This document shows, piece by piece, positions 8,007 through 17,008 of a stretch of DNA of 64,000 bases. The notes under the pieces were generated by a model. That model was not told the DNA's origin and searched no databases. It worked only from the letters and a program-made list of their open reading frames with translations. Every line of letters begins with the position of its first letter. Within the stretch, counting starts at the first letter, position 1. Location of the stretch: NCBI RefSeq assembly GCF_018967845.1, contig NZ_JAHLZZ010000001.1:1302001-1366000 (forward strand), in the 5' to 3' direction. The translations under genes and the position numbers were made by a program. Source of the DNA: Hymenobacter siberiensis (lineage in GTDB: Bacteria; Bacteroidota; Bacteroidia; Cytophagales; Hymenobacteraceae).

Positions 8007-8963
8007 CTAGCCCGGCAGCTGGCGCACGAAGGCGGCCAGCGCCCGGCTCACTTCGCGTGGGCTTTCGAGCAGGGCATTGTGCTTGCCCGGCATGGGCACC
8101 ACGCGCTGGTTGGGGAAGTGGAAGGACTGGTGCTGGGGACCGGTCACGGCATCGGCCTGGCCGGGCAGCACCAGCACGGGCATCCGCAGGGCCGGAGTGG
8201 CCACCGTGAAATCTTCGAGGTAGCCGTCGATGACGCCGGGCTGGTAGAGGGAGGCCGCAAAGTCGTGGTTGGCCGGCTGGGCGGGCTTGATGCGGCCCAC
8301 GCGGGCGACCGTAGAGTCGGCGCTGTACATGAGCTGGTCCATGAGGTGCTGCTGGTTGAGCAGGCCCATCACCATGCCGAAGCGCTGGGGCAGCGGCGCG
8401 GTGGTATCGACGGCTGCGCGGGCGGCGGACGGCAGCAGGGCGTAGCCATTGGTAGCCAGGCTTTCCATGGAGGCCGGCAGGTTCAGAATACTGTTGCTGA
8501 GCACCAGCCCCAGCACATGCCCGGGGTACTGCCGGGCATAGGCCGTGGCAATGAGGCCGCCGAAAGAGTGCGAAAGCAGCACCTACTTATCGAGGTGCAA
8601 CTGCTGGCGCAGCTCCTCCAAATCCTGCACCTGGCGGGCCAGGCCGTAGCTTTTGGTAGTTGAGCTGGCCGAGCGGCCGCTGCCGCGCTGGTCCAGGTAA
8701 ATCATCTGGAAGTGCTGCTCCAGTAGGGGGCCGGCCAGGGTTTCCTGCACTTCGGAGCCCGCGCCGGGGCCGCCGTGCACAAACACGCAGGGGCGGCCCT
8801 GGCCCTCCACCCGCACATATAGGCGCACCCCATCGGAGGTGGTGACGGTGGGCGTGCCATTCGCTAGAAGCGAGGGCGCGGCGTAGGTGCTGGTTGTGGC
8901 GAGCAGCAGCAGCGAGAAAAAGAGGCGGAACAAGACCGGGCAGGTAAGGGAGGGCGTTTTCAT
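8007..8963 (-). pseudogene. Secreted alpha/beta hydrolase (proline iminopeptidase-like), interrupted by an in-frame TAG
   Basis: A single frame of 318 codons is interrupted once, by TAG at 8583-8585 (antisense). The first part has a signal peptide (RLFFSLLLLATTSTYAA), the oxyanion-hole motif HGGPGAG and YLDQRGSGRS, both typical of proline iminopeptidase-type hydrolases. Directly after the stop the frame continues with VLLSHSFGG, the nucleophile elbow (Ser), and near the end GKHNALLE supplies the catalytic His, with an Asp candidate in LPGQADAVTG. The stop sits at a position where relatives often have Trp, so a TGG to TAG change is plausible. All catalytic elements remain, which implies a recent lesion, a sequencing error or readthrough. 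Internal initiation at the following GTG would not give an enzyme. Confidence 0.85.
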
Positions 8964-9329
8964 GTTCCAAAGGTGGCAAGGGGCAGGCCGCTGGGCAAAG
9001 CCGCAGTTGCCGAACCATCGCCTGGGCCAGACGAACCGTCGTACCGGCGGGAAGAAGCTGCACCAGCGTGCTGAACAGTTGAAGCCTTGACAACCAGGTT
9101 GACTTCAACTTGCGACCAGCCGTAACGGGTTGGCCGGTCCTCGCTGCCCATCCTATGAGCCGGTGCAATCAGCAGTCCGAAAAAAAGCGCAGTAGCCCAA
9201 AAAAGATGGAGAATTGTTGGTCGGCCAAAAACAGAGTTTCATTGGGTGATACAGGGCGTTGGTCGTAGAGTGAAGCCATTTGCAATCAGCACGGGCCTCT
9301 TTATCCGTGAGCCAGTATTAGGTAATATA
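8964..9329. other. Intergenic region between divergent genes, no gene seen
   Basis: No supported reading frame. A small hairpin (gttgaag at 9078-9084 with cttcaac at 9103-9109) is the only structure noticed. The region becomes AT-rich toward the promoter of the downstream T9SS gene. Confidence 0.4.
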
Positions 9330-9359
9330 TTGGTTTGCAGAGGCTAAATCATACATTTG
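9330..9359 (+). promoter_or_regulatory. Bacteroidota promoter for the T9SS surface protein
   Basis: TTG at 9330-9332 and TACATTTG at 9352-9359 are separated by exactly 19 nt, an excellent match to the -33/-7 Bacteroidota promoter. Transcription should start near 9365, about 25 nt before the ATG. Confidence 0.75.
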
Positions 9360-9390
9360 TTCTGCTTAAAATTTCGCTTAAAGTTTATAT

Positions 9391-11796
9391 ATGATTTTTT
9401 TTATAAATGCTTCTTTCTTCTGCGTTTTGTCCGATACTGGCCGTTGCTGCCGCATTCTCCTGTTATTGTTGCTGATGGTGGTAGGGCCAGCTGCCTTCGC
9501 GCAGGTTTCCCTCACGAGTGGCAGTACGGCATACACCACCAGCTTCCCCGGGACCACCATCAACGTAAGCGGCGGCTATTCAGGCAGTATTACCCTGGCC
9601 AATAGCAACTGCACGGTCAATTTTAACAGCATCAGCTACGGCGGCGCATTGAGTGTGACCGCAACGGGCTGCACCGTCAACAATAATTCCGGCAGCACCA
9701 TCAGCGGCAGCAGCAACAGCATTAGTGCCGCCGCCACCATCAACAACAACGCCGGGGCCACCTGGACGGGCAACTTTTACAGTGGCATAGCCGTGGGCAG
9801 CACCGTAAACAATGCCGGGAGCTGGGGGCCGGGTGGGCCGCAATTTTCGCCACTCAATGGCCTGACCATCAACAATACCGGCACCTGGAATGCCATTAGC
9901 TACGGGGTGAAAACCAACCCGGTAACCATCGTCAACTCCGGTGCCTGGACAAACACGCTGGGGGGCATCAGCACCAACTTCACGCTCACCAACAATGCCG
10001 GGGCAACGTGGTCGCAGCCGGTGCAGAACTCCGGCACGGGAAATTTTACCCTGACCAATGATGGCACCTGGACCGCAGCCATTACATTTCCTTTGGGCAC
10101 CAATACCTTCAGCAACCGCGCCGGGGCCACGGCCACGATTGGTTCGATGGCTTTTGGCGGTTCCACCACCATCAGCAACGCGAGCAACGGTGGCACGCCC
10201 ACGCTCACCTTCAGCAACAGCATTTCGCCCTCTGCCGGCACCTCCATCATCAATTATGCGGGCACGGTAAATACCAATGCGGGCATCAGCAGCGCCGGCA
10301 GCATTGATAACCGCGCCGTCTGGAATGCCAGCAGCTTTTCGACCAGTGGCACCCTTGCCAATACCGGTACCATTACCCCTACTACCAGCTATATCACCAG
10401 CGGGACTATCACCAATAACGGCACCATCAGTCTGACTGCCAGCGGTACTACCTACACCAACAGCGGCACCATCACCAACAACGGCGCGATAAACGTGGCA
10501 GCCGCGTACATTAATTCCGGGACCACCACCAACAGTGCGAGCGGAACCATTGTGGCGGCAACCTATGCCCAGAGCGGCGGCACCACCACCAATGCCAACA
10601 GCATCACGGCCACGGCTTCGGTGACGGTGACCGGCGGCACGCTTACCAACAATGCCGGGGCTACCATTGCCACGGCTGCTTATACCAACAACGGCGGCAA
10701 AACCACCAACAGCGGCACCCTGAACCCCACCGGCAATTTCATCACCGGCTCGAGCTCCGGCACCGTGGTGGTGAACAGCGCCATCAACCCCGGCGGAAAC
10801 TACGTGAACGGGGGCACCACCACCAACAACGGCCGCATTGCGCCCGGCGGCTACTACGACAACCAAAACTCCGGGGCCACCACCACCAACAACGGCACCA
10901 TCAGCCCGGGCACTTACTACAGCAACAAGGCCACCACCGTCAACAACGGCACCATCACGCTGAGCGCCGCCGCCGGGTATTTTGAGAATGTGAGCAGCGG
11001 CGTCTTCACCAATGCCGGGCGCCTGAACGTCACCGGCAACTTTACCAACAGCGGCACCTTCAACGGCTCGCCGACGGCAACCAGCGGCAGCGTGCGCGTG
11101 GCGGGCGTGAGCACCAATTCCTTCTTTGGCTTTGGGGCCTCGGGCCTGCTGGATTTCTGCGACAGCACGCCGGGTGCCGGACCAGTCACCAACAAAGGCT
11201 TCAACGTGCAGTCGGGCTCGGTGGCGGCTACCGTAATGGCTTGCGTTGTAGCCCCGCTGCCCGTGGAGCTCACCCGCTTTGCCGCCACGCCCACTGCCGG
11301 CCGGGTGGCCCTGAGCTGGGCCACCGCCTCGGAGAAAAACAGCGCCTACTTCGCCATTGAGCGCAGTGCCAATGGCCAGGAGTTTGCCAAAATTATGATT
11401 GTTAAAGCACAGGGCAATTCCACGGCCAGTATTGACTACCAAGCGGCCGATGCCCAGCCCCTGGCCGGCCTGAGCTACTACCGCCTGCGGCAGGTTGATT
11501 TGGATGGCACGTTTTCCTTCTCGCCCGTGGCAGCGGTGACGGCGGAAACCCGCGCTGCTGATTTCACCGTCAGCCCCAACCCAGTGGCCGACCAGGTGCA
11601 GGTCGATTTGACCGCCTGGCCTGCCCAGGCCAGCACCGTCGAAATCATAAGCCTGAGCGGGCAGGTGGTCCTAAGCCAGGCGGTGCCGGGTAGCAGCCGC
11701 CAGTTGCTGGACGTGCGGGCCGTGCCCGCCGGCGTGTACCTGCTACGGGTGCGCAACCCCAGCCAGCAGACGACGCGCCGGCTGTTGAAGCTGTAG
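9391..11796 (+). CDS. Large Asn/Thr/Gly-rich beta-solenoid surface protein with T9SS sorting domain
   Basis: An 801-residue secreted protein. A signal peptide (RILLLLLLMVVGPAAFA, cleavage after about residue 37) is followed by some 585 residues of irregular short repeats rich in Asn, Thr, Gly and Ser, of the type TNNGTI, TNSGTI and NNAGAT, expected to form a parallel beta-solenoid like an adhesin or ice-binding stalk. From about residue 623 (LPVELTRFAATPTAGRVALS) comes the module commonly found in Hymenobacter T9SS cargo, then a type A sorting domain at about 725-801 (VSPNPVADQVQVDL ... PAGVYLLRV ... RRLLKL). It should be exported by the Sec system, crossed through T9SS and anchored at the surface. 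It has its own promoter and terminator. The ligand is unknown. Confidence 0.85.
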   Translation: MIFFINASFFCVLSDTGRCCRILLLLLLMVVGPAAFAQVSLTSGSTAYTTSFPGTTINVSGGYSGSITLANSNCTVNFNSISYGGALSVTATGCTVNNNSGSTISGSSNSISAAATINNNAGATWTGNFYSGIAVGSTVNNAGSWGPGGPQFSPLNGLTINNTGTWNAISYGVKTNPVTIVNSGAWTNTLGGISTNFTLTNNAGATWSQPVQNSGTGNFTLTNDGTWTAAITFPLGTNTFSNRAGATATIGSMAFGGSTTISNASNGGTPTLTFSNSISPSAGTSIINYAGTVNTNAGISSAGSIDNRAVWNASSFSTSGTLANTGTITPTTSYITSGTITNNGTISLTASGTTYTNSGTITNNGAINVAAAYINSGTTTNSASGTIVAATYAQSGGTTTNANSITATASVTVTGGTLTNNAGATIATAAYTNNGGKTTNSGTLNPTGNFITGSSSGTVVVNSAINPGGNYVNGGTTTNNGRIAPGGYYDNQNSGATTTNNGTISPGTYYSNKATTVNNGTITLSAAAGYFENVSSGVFTNAGRLNVTGNFTNSGTFNGSPTATSGSVRVAGVSTNSFFGFGASGLLDFCDSTPGAGPVTNKGFNVQSGSVAATVMACVVAPLPVELTRFAATPTAGRVALSWATASEKNSAYFAIERSANGQEFAKIMIVKAQGNSTASIDYQAADAQPLAGLSYYRLRQVDLDGTFSFSPVAAVTAETRAADFTVSPNPVADQVQVDLTAWPAQASTVEIISLSGQVVLSQAVPGSSRQLLDVRAVPAGVYLLRVRNPSQQTTRRLLKL

Positions 11797-11816
11797 CCCG
11801 CGACCCAATTCATGGC

Positions 11817-11873
11817 AAAGCAATGGCCCGGTGCCGCCCGCAACTATGCGAGGCGGCGCCGGGCCATTGCTTT
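11817..11873. terminator. Bidirectional terminator, T9SS protein / peptidase
   Basis: Arms 11817-11838 and 11852-11873 (aaagcaatggcccgg ... ccgggccattgcttt) pair over 22 nt with one G-U position, between two convergent genes. Confidence 0.8.
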
Positions 11874-11887
11874 TCGGGATGGTTCGA

Positions 11888-14122
11888 CTACAGGTTCTGC
11901 AGCACGAAATTAGTCATCTGGCGGTAGAGGTGCAGGCGGGTGTTGCCGCCCGAAATGCCGTGGTTGCGGTTGGGGTAGTACAGCGTCTGGTAGTCCTTGT
12001 TGGCCTTGATGAGGGCATCGACGAAGGCGATGGAGTTCTGGAAATGCACGTTGTCGTCGCCGGTGCCGTGCACGAGCAGGAACTTGCCGCGCATGTTCTG
12101 GGCAAACTGCACGGGCGAGTTGTCGTCGTAGCCGCCCGGGTTTTCCTGGGGCGTTTTCAGGTAGCGCTCCGTGTACACGGTGTCGTAGTAGCGCCAGTTC
12201 GTGACCGGAGCCACGGCAATGCCCATCTTGAAGAGGTCGGCGTTTTTGGTCATGGCCAGCGAGGTCATGTAGCCGCCGTAGCTCCAGCCCCAGATGCCGA
12301 TGCGGGATTTATCCACGTAGGGCAGCGTGGCCAGGTACTTGGCGCCTTCGCCCTGGTCGATGGTTTCGAGCTTGCCCAAATTGGCATACGTGGCCTTCCG
12401 GAAGGCCGAGCCCCGGCCCGAAGTGCCCCGGTTTTCCACCGAAACCACGATGTAGCCCTTTTCGGCCAGCAGCTGGTGCCAGAGGTAGTTGGTGAGGGCC
12501 GTGCCGCCGCCGGTGTTATCCAGCACCGTTTGGGTGCTGCCGCTGCCGAAACTGGGGCCACCATACACGTGCATCAGCACGGGGTATTTTTTGGCGGGGT
12601 CGAAGTTGCTGGGCTTCATCATCCAGGCGTTCAGCTCCACGCCTTCGGTGGTTTTGAACGTGATGAATTCGAGCTTGCCCAGGTCGTACTGCGTCAGGGT
12701 TTGCTTCAGCTTGGCGTTGTCCTCCAGGGTTTTCACCAGCTTGCCGGTGCCGCCTTCGCGCAGGCTGGTCATGGCCGGCACGCCCGCCGCCGAATGCACG
12801 TTCAGGAAATACTTCGTGTCGGGGCTCATGTTCACCACGTCGGTGCCCGGACCATTTTCGCTGATGCGCTCTTTGCCGTTGCCGCTCAGGTTCACGCGGT
12901 AGAGGTGGCGCTGCAGGGCCGAGCCTTCGGTGCTGGTGTAGTACACGAAGCCGGTTTTGGCATCGAAGCCGTTGATGGCCGAGATTTCCCAGTTGCCCTT
13001 CGTGAGCTGGCGCACGGGCTTGCCGTCCATGTCGTGCAGGTAGAGGTGCTGGTAGCCGTCCTTCTCACTGGTGAAGAGGAACTGTTTGCCGCCTTCGAGG
13101 TAGTTCAAATCGTCGTTTATCTCAACGTAGGCGGGGTTGGTGTCCGTGAGCACCACTTTGGTTTTGCCGGTAGTGGCATCGCCGTGCAGAATTTCGAGCT
13201 TGTTCTGTAAGCGGTTGAGGCGCTGAATGCTGAGCGTGTTGGGCACCCGCGTCCACTGCACGCGCGGGATGTACTGGTCGGCCACGGGGCCCACGTCCAG
13301 CTTGGTGGTGCGGGCGCTGGCCACGTCGTAGCTGCTCACCAGTACCACCGAGTTTTTCTCGCCGGCCTTGGGGTATTTGAAGCGGTATTCCTTGGGATAA
13401 AGCCCACCCCATTCCTGCATGTCGTACTCGGGCACCTGGCTTTCATCGAAGGTGTAAAAAGCCAGCTGCCGGCTGTCCGGCGACCAGAAAAAGCCCTGCG
13501 CGAAGCCAAACTCCTCTTCGTACACCCAGTCGGCCGAGCCGTTGATGATGTTGTTTTTCAGGCCATTCGTGGTCACGGCGGTTTCCTGCATCGTGGCCAG
13601 GTCGGTCACGTACACGTTGTTGTCACGGGTGAAGGCCACGCGTCGGCCATCGGGCGAAAACGTGGCATAGCCCTGCTTGCCACCGGCGCTCAGGGGCGTC
13701 AGCTTCTTGCTGCCGCGGTCGAATACATAGTAGCTGGCGCGGGCGCTACGCCGGTAAATGGGCTCAGTGCCCGTGGTGAACAGAATTTTCTGCTCGTTGG
13801 CATTGAAGGAGTAGCCATCAACCTTGAGCGCCGCGCCGCCCAGCTCCAGCTCGGCGGCGGTTATCAGGGTTTGCACGACTTTGCCGGTGGTCACTTCGTA
13901 CTGCACCAGGCTGCCGTTGTCCAGCGCCGAGTAGTAGCGGCCGTCGTTCATCCAGTTGAAACCCGGCACCGAGGCCGAGCGAAACGTGGGCTTGGCCCAG
14001 ATATCTTCTAACGTGAGGGGCAGCTTCTGCTGCGCGTGGGCGGGGGTAGGGGTGAGGCCCGGCACCAGGGCCGGGCCATTGGCGGCCAGCAAGGCCGCCA
14101 GGGCTAAAAAGCGTAAACGCAT
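11888..14122 (-). CDS. Dipeptidyl peptidase IV-type serine peptidase (S9B)
   Basis: A 744-residue secreted or periplasmic exopeptidase that should remove X-Pro dipeptides. A signal peptide (MRLRFLALAALLAANG...AHA) precedes a beta-propeller with the DWVYEEEF motif that binds the substrate amino terminus. The C-terminal hydrolase domain has the full triad: Ser614 in GWSYGG, Asp689 in HGTGDDNVHFQ and His721 in NRNHGISG. Spacings of 75 and 32 residues are close to human DPP4 (78 and 32). The frame is open to 14191; Met at 14122 is chosen because it begins the signal peptide. On the minus strand a near-consensus TTACCTTTa lies about 45 nt upstream. Likely role is nutrition on peptides. Confidence 0.93.
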   Translation of the reverse strand: MRLRFLALAALLAANGPALVPGLTPTPAHAQQKLPLTLEDIWAKPTFRSASVPGFNWMNDGRYYSALDNGSLVQYEVTTGKVVQTLITAAELELGGAALKVDGYSFNANEQKILFTTGTEPIYRRSARASYYVFDRGSKKLTPLSAGGKQGYATFSPDGRRVAFTRDNNVYVTDLATMQETAVTTNGLKNNIINGSADWVYEEEFGFAQGFFWSPDSRQLAFYTFDESQVPEYDMQEWGGLYPKEYRFKYPKAGEKNSVVLVSSYDVASARTTKLDVGPVADQYIPRVQWTRVPNTLSIQRLNRLQNKLEILHGDATTGKTKVVLTDTNPAYVEINDDLNYLEGGKQFLFTSEKDGYQHLYLHDMDGKPVRQLTKGNWEISAINGFDAKTGFVYYTSTEGSALQRHLYRVNLSGNGKERISENGPGTDVVNMSPDTKYFLNVHSAAGVPAMTSLREGGTGKLVKTLEDNAKLKQTLTQYDLGKLEFITFKTTEGVELNAWMMKPSNFDPAKKYPVLMHVYGGPSFGSGSTQTVLDNTGGGTALTNYLWHQLLAEKGYIVVSVENRGTSGRGSAFRKATYANLGKLETIDQGEGAKYLATLPYVDKSRIGIWGWSYGGYMTSLAMTKNADLFKMGIAVAPVTNWRYYDTVYTERYLKTPQENPGGYDDNSPVQFAQNMRGKFLLVHGTGDDNVHFQNSIAFVDALIKANKDYQTLYYPNRNHGISGGNTRLHLYRQMTNFVLQNL

Positions 14123-14213
14123 AGGAAATAAGGACAAAATCGAAATAAAGGATGGGAACTGAGCGTTAAAGGTAACATTCGGCGGCAGCACGGTTGCAGG
14201 CCGTAGCCCCCGT

Positions 14214-14221
14214 TACCTTTG
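14214..14221 (+). promoter_or_regulatory. Putative -7 box four bases before a lipoprotein gene
   Basis: TACCTTTG (14214-14221) ends 4 nt before the ATG at 14226, again suggesting a leaderless or nearly leaderless transcript. Confidence 0.5.
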
Positions 14222-14225
14222 CATT

Positions 14226-15248
14226 ATGCGTTTTCGCCTCCTGTTGCTTTGCCTGCCCGTGCTGCTGGCCTCCTGCTCCAAAACCGCTCGCCCGGTCCAG
14301 CTCGATTTTGTTGGTATTTCCACGCTGACCTCCAGCAACAAGACCGTGCAGCCGAACGACACGCTCACGACCCGGGCCTATGCCGTGGGCAACGACAATA
14401 TGCTCAAGCGTCTGACCATCAAGGTGACTTATGACCCCGGCCTTAAGCCCATCACCTACCCGGTGCCCCTGTCGTCCTTTGACCCCAAAAACGCGCCTGC
14501 TAAGCAGGAAATTACCTACCTCGACTCACTGATTACGCCGCAGGTAGGCAATACCAACGGCCACTCTATCAGCGAAACGCTTTTCGTTAATCAGTTTTCG
14601 GCCCGCGCCACTTCCGGCACCGAGCTGTGGCAGTACACGGCTACCGATGTGGCCGGGGCCTCGGCCACCCGCGCCTACCGCCTCACGGTGCGCAAAGCCG
14701 ACTCGGCGGCCCTGTTTCATAGCTACACCATGGTGCTGCGGCCGGTGCCGCGCCGGGCGGTGGTAGCCAAGGGCGTGCGCGACCGCAGCCGCGTATTCCT
14801 CAACCTGCAATACGGCCTGCGGTTTCCCAAGTACGCAGTGCTGAACCAGGAGCGCTCCGTGGCGGCCAACCAGGATTTGGTGGACCTGATTTGCGTGTCG
14901 GGCGGTACGGGCACCACGGTGGGCCTGGTAGCGCCCGCCAACACCGCCGATACCGTGTGCACGCTGCCCGTCGCCTGGACCACCCGCCGCGCCACCGGTC
15001 TGCGCCTCACTACAATCAGCAGCGACCAGTTCAGCAAGACCGTCGCCGCCGACTTCACCACCAGCTACACCACCAATAGCACCGCCTACTCGCCCAACCC
15101 CTTCTACACCGGTGCGCTGAGCAAAGGACAGGTGCTGGCTTTCAAAATCACCGAGGGCACCACCGAGCGCTACGGCCTGCTGCTTGTTTCCGACCTCGTG
15201 CCGGGTTCGGCCCCGGTGATGACCTGCTCCGTGCGGGTGCAGAAGTAG
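14226..15248 (+). CDS. Hypothetical lipoprotein
   Basis: A 340-residue protein with a lipoprotein signal peptide, lipobox LLASC with Cys17. The mature part is beta-rich by appearance with conserved-looking strands (VYDPGLKP-like, WQYTATDVAGAS, AYRLTVRKADSA) and could hold one or two immunoglobulin-like domains. A central part (VFLNLQYGLRFPKY to GTGTTVGLVAP) looks like a ligand or ring-shaped domain, but no family was recognised. It is divergent from the DPP4-type peptidase and convergent with a FadL-like gene. Function unknown; probably an outer-membrane or surface lipoprotein, as is usual in Bacteroidota. Confidence 0.8.
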   Translation: MRFRLLLLCLPVLLASCSKTARPVQLDFVGISTLTSSNKTVQPNDTLTTRAYAVGNDNMLKRLTIKVTYDPGLKPITYPVPLSSFDPKNAPAKQEITYLDSLITPQVGNTNGHSISETLFVNQFSARATSGTELWQYTATDVAGASATRAYRLTVRKADSAALFHSYTMVLRPVPRRAVVAKGVRDRSRVFLNLQYGLRFPKYAVLNQERSVAANQDLVDLICVSGGTGTTVGLVAPANTADTVCTLPVAWTTRRATGLRLTTISSDQFSKTVAADFTTSYTTNSTAYSPNPFYTGALSKGQVLAFKITEGTTERYGLLLVSDLVPGSAPVMTCSVRVQK

Positions 15249-15258
15249 CATCGCCGCA

Positions 15259-15307
15259 CGCCAATAAAAAGGGCTGCTCCGATGTGGAGCAGCCCTTTTT
15301 ATTGGCG
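15259..15307. terminator. Bidirectional terminator with perfect 22-bp stem
   Basis: Arms 15259-15280 and 15286-15307 are perfect complements (core aaaaagggctgctcc / ggagcagcccttttt), serving the convergent lipoprotein and FadL-like genes. Confidence 0.9.
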
Positions 15308-15322
15308 TGTTCGGCAGCTTGC

Positions 15323-16933
15323 TTAGAACGTGATGCCGGCCGTGATACTGGTGGTGAAGCGGGTGTTGTTCACTTTCACCAACGGCTCGTAGCCGCCCAG
15401 GTCGTAGGGGGTGTAGTACTGGTTGAGCTGGGTGTAGACGCCGGCCAGGTCCAGGAAGAAATTGCCTTGCCGCAGCCCGGCCCCCAGGGTGTAGAAGTTC
15501 TGCGCCCGCTCGTTGTTGCTGTCAATCTGATACGGGTCGCCGTAGCGGGCATAGCCGGCGCGCACCCGGAATACATCGAAGCGGCCCTCGGCCCCAACGC
15601 GGATATTGACCGTATTCTTGTAGCTGGCCTGAATGTCGCTGTTTTCGGCGGCGAAGGAATAGTTGTCGCCGTTGCCATCCTGCGAGTCGTTGTGCAGCCG
15701 CGCCTGGCTGTAGCCCACATACTCCACATCGCCCGAAATAAACCCGAGCTTGCCTAGGGTGTAGGCCACACCGCCATTGGCTCGGAAAGGGGTGGTGATG
15801 GTGTAGGCGTAGAGCGGAAACGCCTGGTCGAGCACTTTCACGCCCACCGGGCCCGTGGGGAGCGAAGTCGCCACCACATCGTTGCCCTGCGCCGTAAACG
15901 TCGTGGTAAAGGCCGCACTGTAATTGTTGGTGAGGCGCATGAACGTGGGCGTTTGGATAGAAGCCCCAAAGCGCAGCGCATCCGTAGCCCGGTAAATGGC
16001 CCCGATGCGGGCGTTGAGGCCGGTGCCGGTGGTTTTCAGCTCATCATGCAGCGTGTAGTCGCTGAGGTGAGTGGTGGCATCGGTTTCCGTCTCGGTATAA
16101 TTCCGGGTCTGGGTAAAGTTCGAGCTCACAATGCCCACGCCCAGGCCCAGGTAAAGCCGGTCGCGGTAGTTGGCGCCGTAGCCCAAATCAAACTGCGAAA
16201 CCGAGCCCCGCGAAATCACACTGCCCGCCTGCCCGATTGGTCCCTTGCGCGTAGTCGAGGCCACGCCCAGGTCGTTGCCGTTGCGGTCTTTGGCAATGCT
16301 GGTCAGGTAGGCCCCGTAGGCCAGCCCGTTGAGGGAGGAGTATTCGCCGGACTGCCCCTGGGACCGCAGCCTGTCGATGCTGGCCTGCGTGTAGCCATCG
16401 AAACCCACTGTGCGGCGCAGCGAAGCCAGGTACGATTGGTCGTCGCCGGTCAGGTTGTAGCCGTTCACCGTGCGGTTGCTGAGGGTGTTGCCGTAGCGGA
16501 AGCCCGTGTTGAAGTCGGCCAGCCGGGTGAAGCCCAGGGCAAAAGCCCCTCCCCGCCAGTTGCTGGTCTGGTCATTATCGGGCCGGCGGGTGGCAAACAC
16601 CGCGCCGGCGCTGCCAATGTGGAAGCTGTTCCTTGCTTCGTTCTGGGCGGCTCCCGTGCCGCCATCAACGCGGCTGTCGCTCTGGCCAATGCCGATGCCG
16701 GGCGTCAGATGCACTTCCGATTTCTGAAACAGGCCCAGCCCGGCCGGGTTGCTGGTGAGGTTACCAAAGTCGGCCCCCAGGGCCACATTGGCCCCCCCAA
16801 TGGCCTGCGTGCGGGCCGTGCCACCAAATTGCAGGCGGGAATAGCGCAGGGCATCGCTGGCATCCTGGGCAAAGGCGTGGCCTGCCTGCCCTGCTACGAG
16901 GGCCAGGCTAAGCCAGATAATCCGTTTTTTCAT
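15323..16933 (-). CDS. FadL/OMPP1/TodX-like outer-membrane transport protein
   Basis: A 536-residue outer-membrane beta-barrel with a signal peptide (MKKRIIWLSLALVAGQAGHAFAQ). The N-terminus of the mature protein, DALRYSRLQFGGTARTQAIGGANVALGADFGNLTSNPAGLG, has the FadL-family features GGAxxA and NPAGL that form the N-terminal hatch. Repeated amphipathic strands follow, and the protein ends in ITAGITF with a terminal Phe, the usual BAM signal. Family members import long-chain fatty acids or other hydrophobic compounds. The substrate here cannot be told. It lies 75 bp downstream of the Tyr/Gly-rich lipoprotein gene on the same strand, so the two may be co-transcribed. Confidence 0.85.
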   Translation of the reverse strand: MKKRIIWLSLALVAGQAGHAFAQDASDALRYSRLQFGGTARTQAIGGANVALGADFGNLTSNPAGLGLFQKSEVHLTPGIGIGQSDSRVDGGTGAAQNEARNSFHIGSAGAVFATRRPDNDQTSNWRGGAFALGFTRLADFNTGFRYGNTLSNRTVNGYNLTGDDQSYLASLRRTVGFDGYTQASIDRLRSQGQSGEYSSLNGLAYGAYLTSIAKDRNGNDLGVASTTRKGPIGQAGSVISRGSVSQFDLGYGANYRDRLYLGLGVGIVSSNFTQTRNYTETETDATTHLSDYTLHDELKTTGTGLNARIGAIYRATDALRFGASIQTPTFMRLTNNYSAAFTTTFTAQGNDVVATSLPTGPVGVKVLDQAFPLYAYTITTPFRANGGVAYTLGKLGFISGDVEYVGYSQARLHNDSQDGNGDNYSFAAENSDIQASYKNTVNIRVGAEGRFDVFRVRAGYARYGDPYQIDSNNERAQNFYTLGAGLRQGNFFLDLAGVYTQLNQYYTPYDLGGYEPLVKVNNTRFTTSITAGITF

Positions 16934-17008
16934 AGTGTAGGAAGAAAAGGAGCCGGCCGTTCGGCCGGCTCGCTGGAAATTCTTTATGCAGAAACCACGG
17001 GCGGAAAA

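Noticed and set aside
10370..10960. CRISPR-like array in the repetitive part of the T9SS protein
   Set aside because: Repeats are short, degenerate and in frame with a protein; there are no regular spacers and no cas genes.
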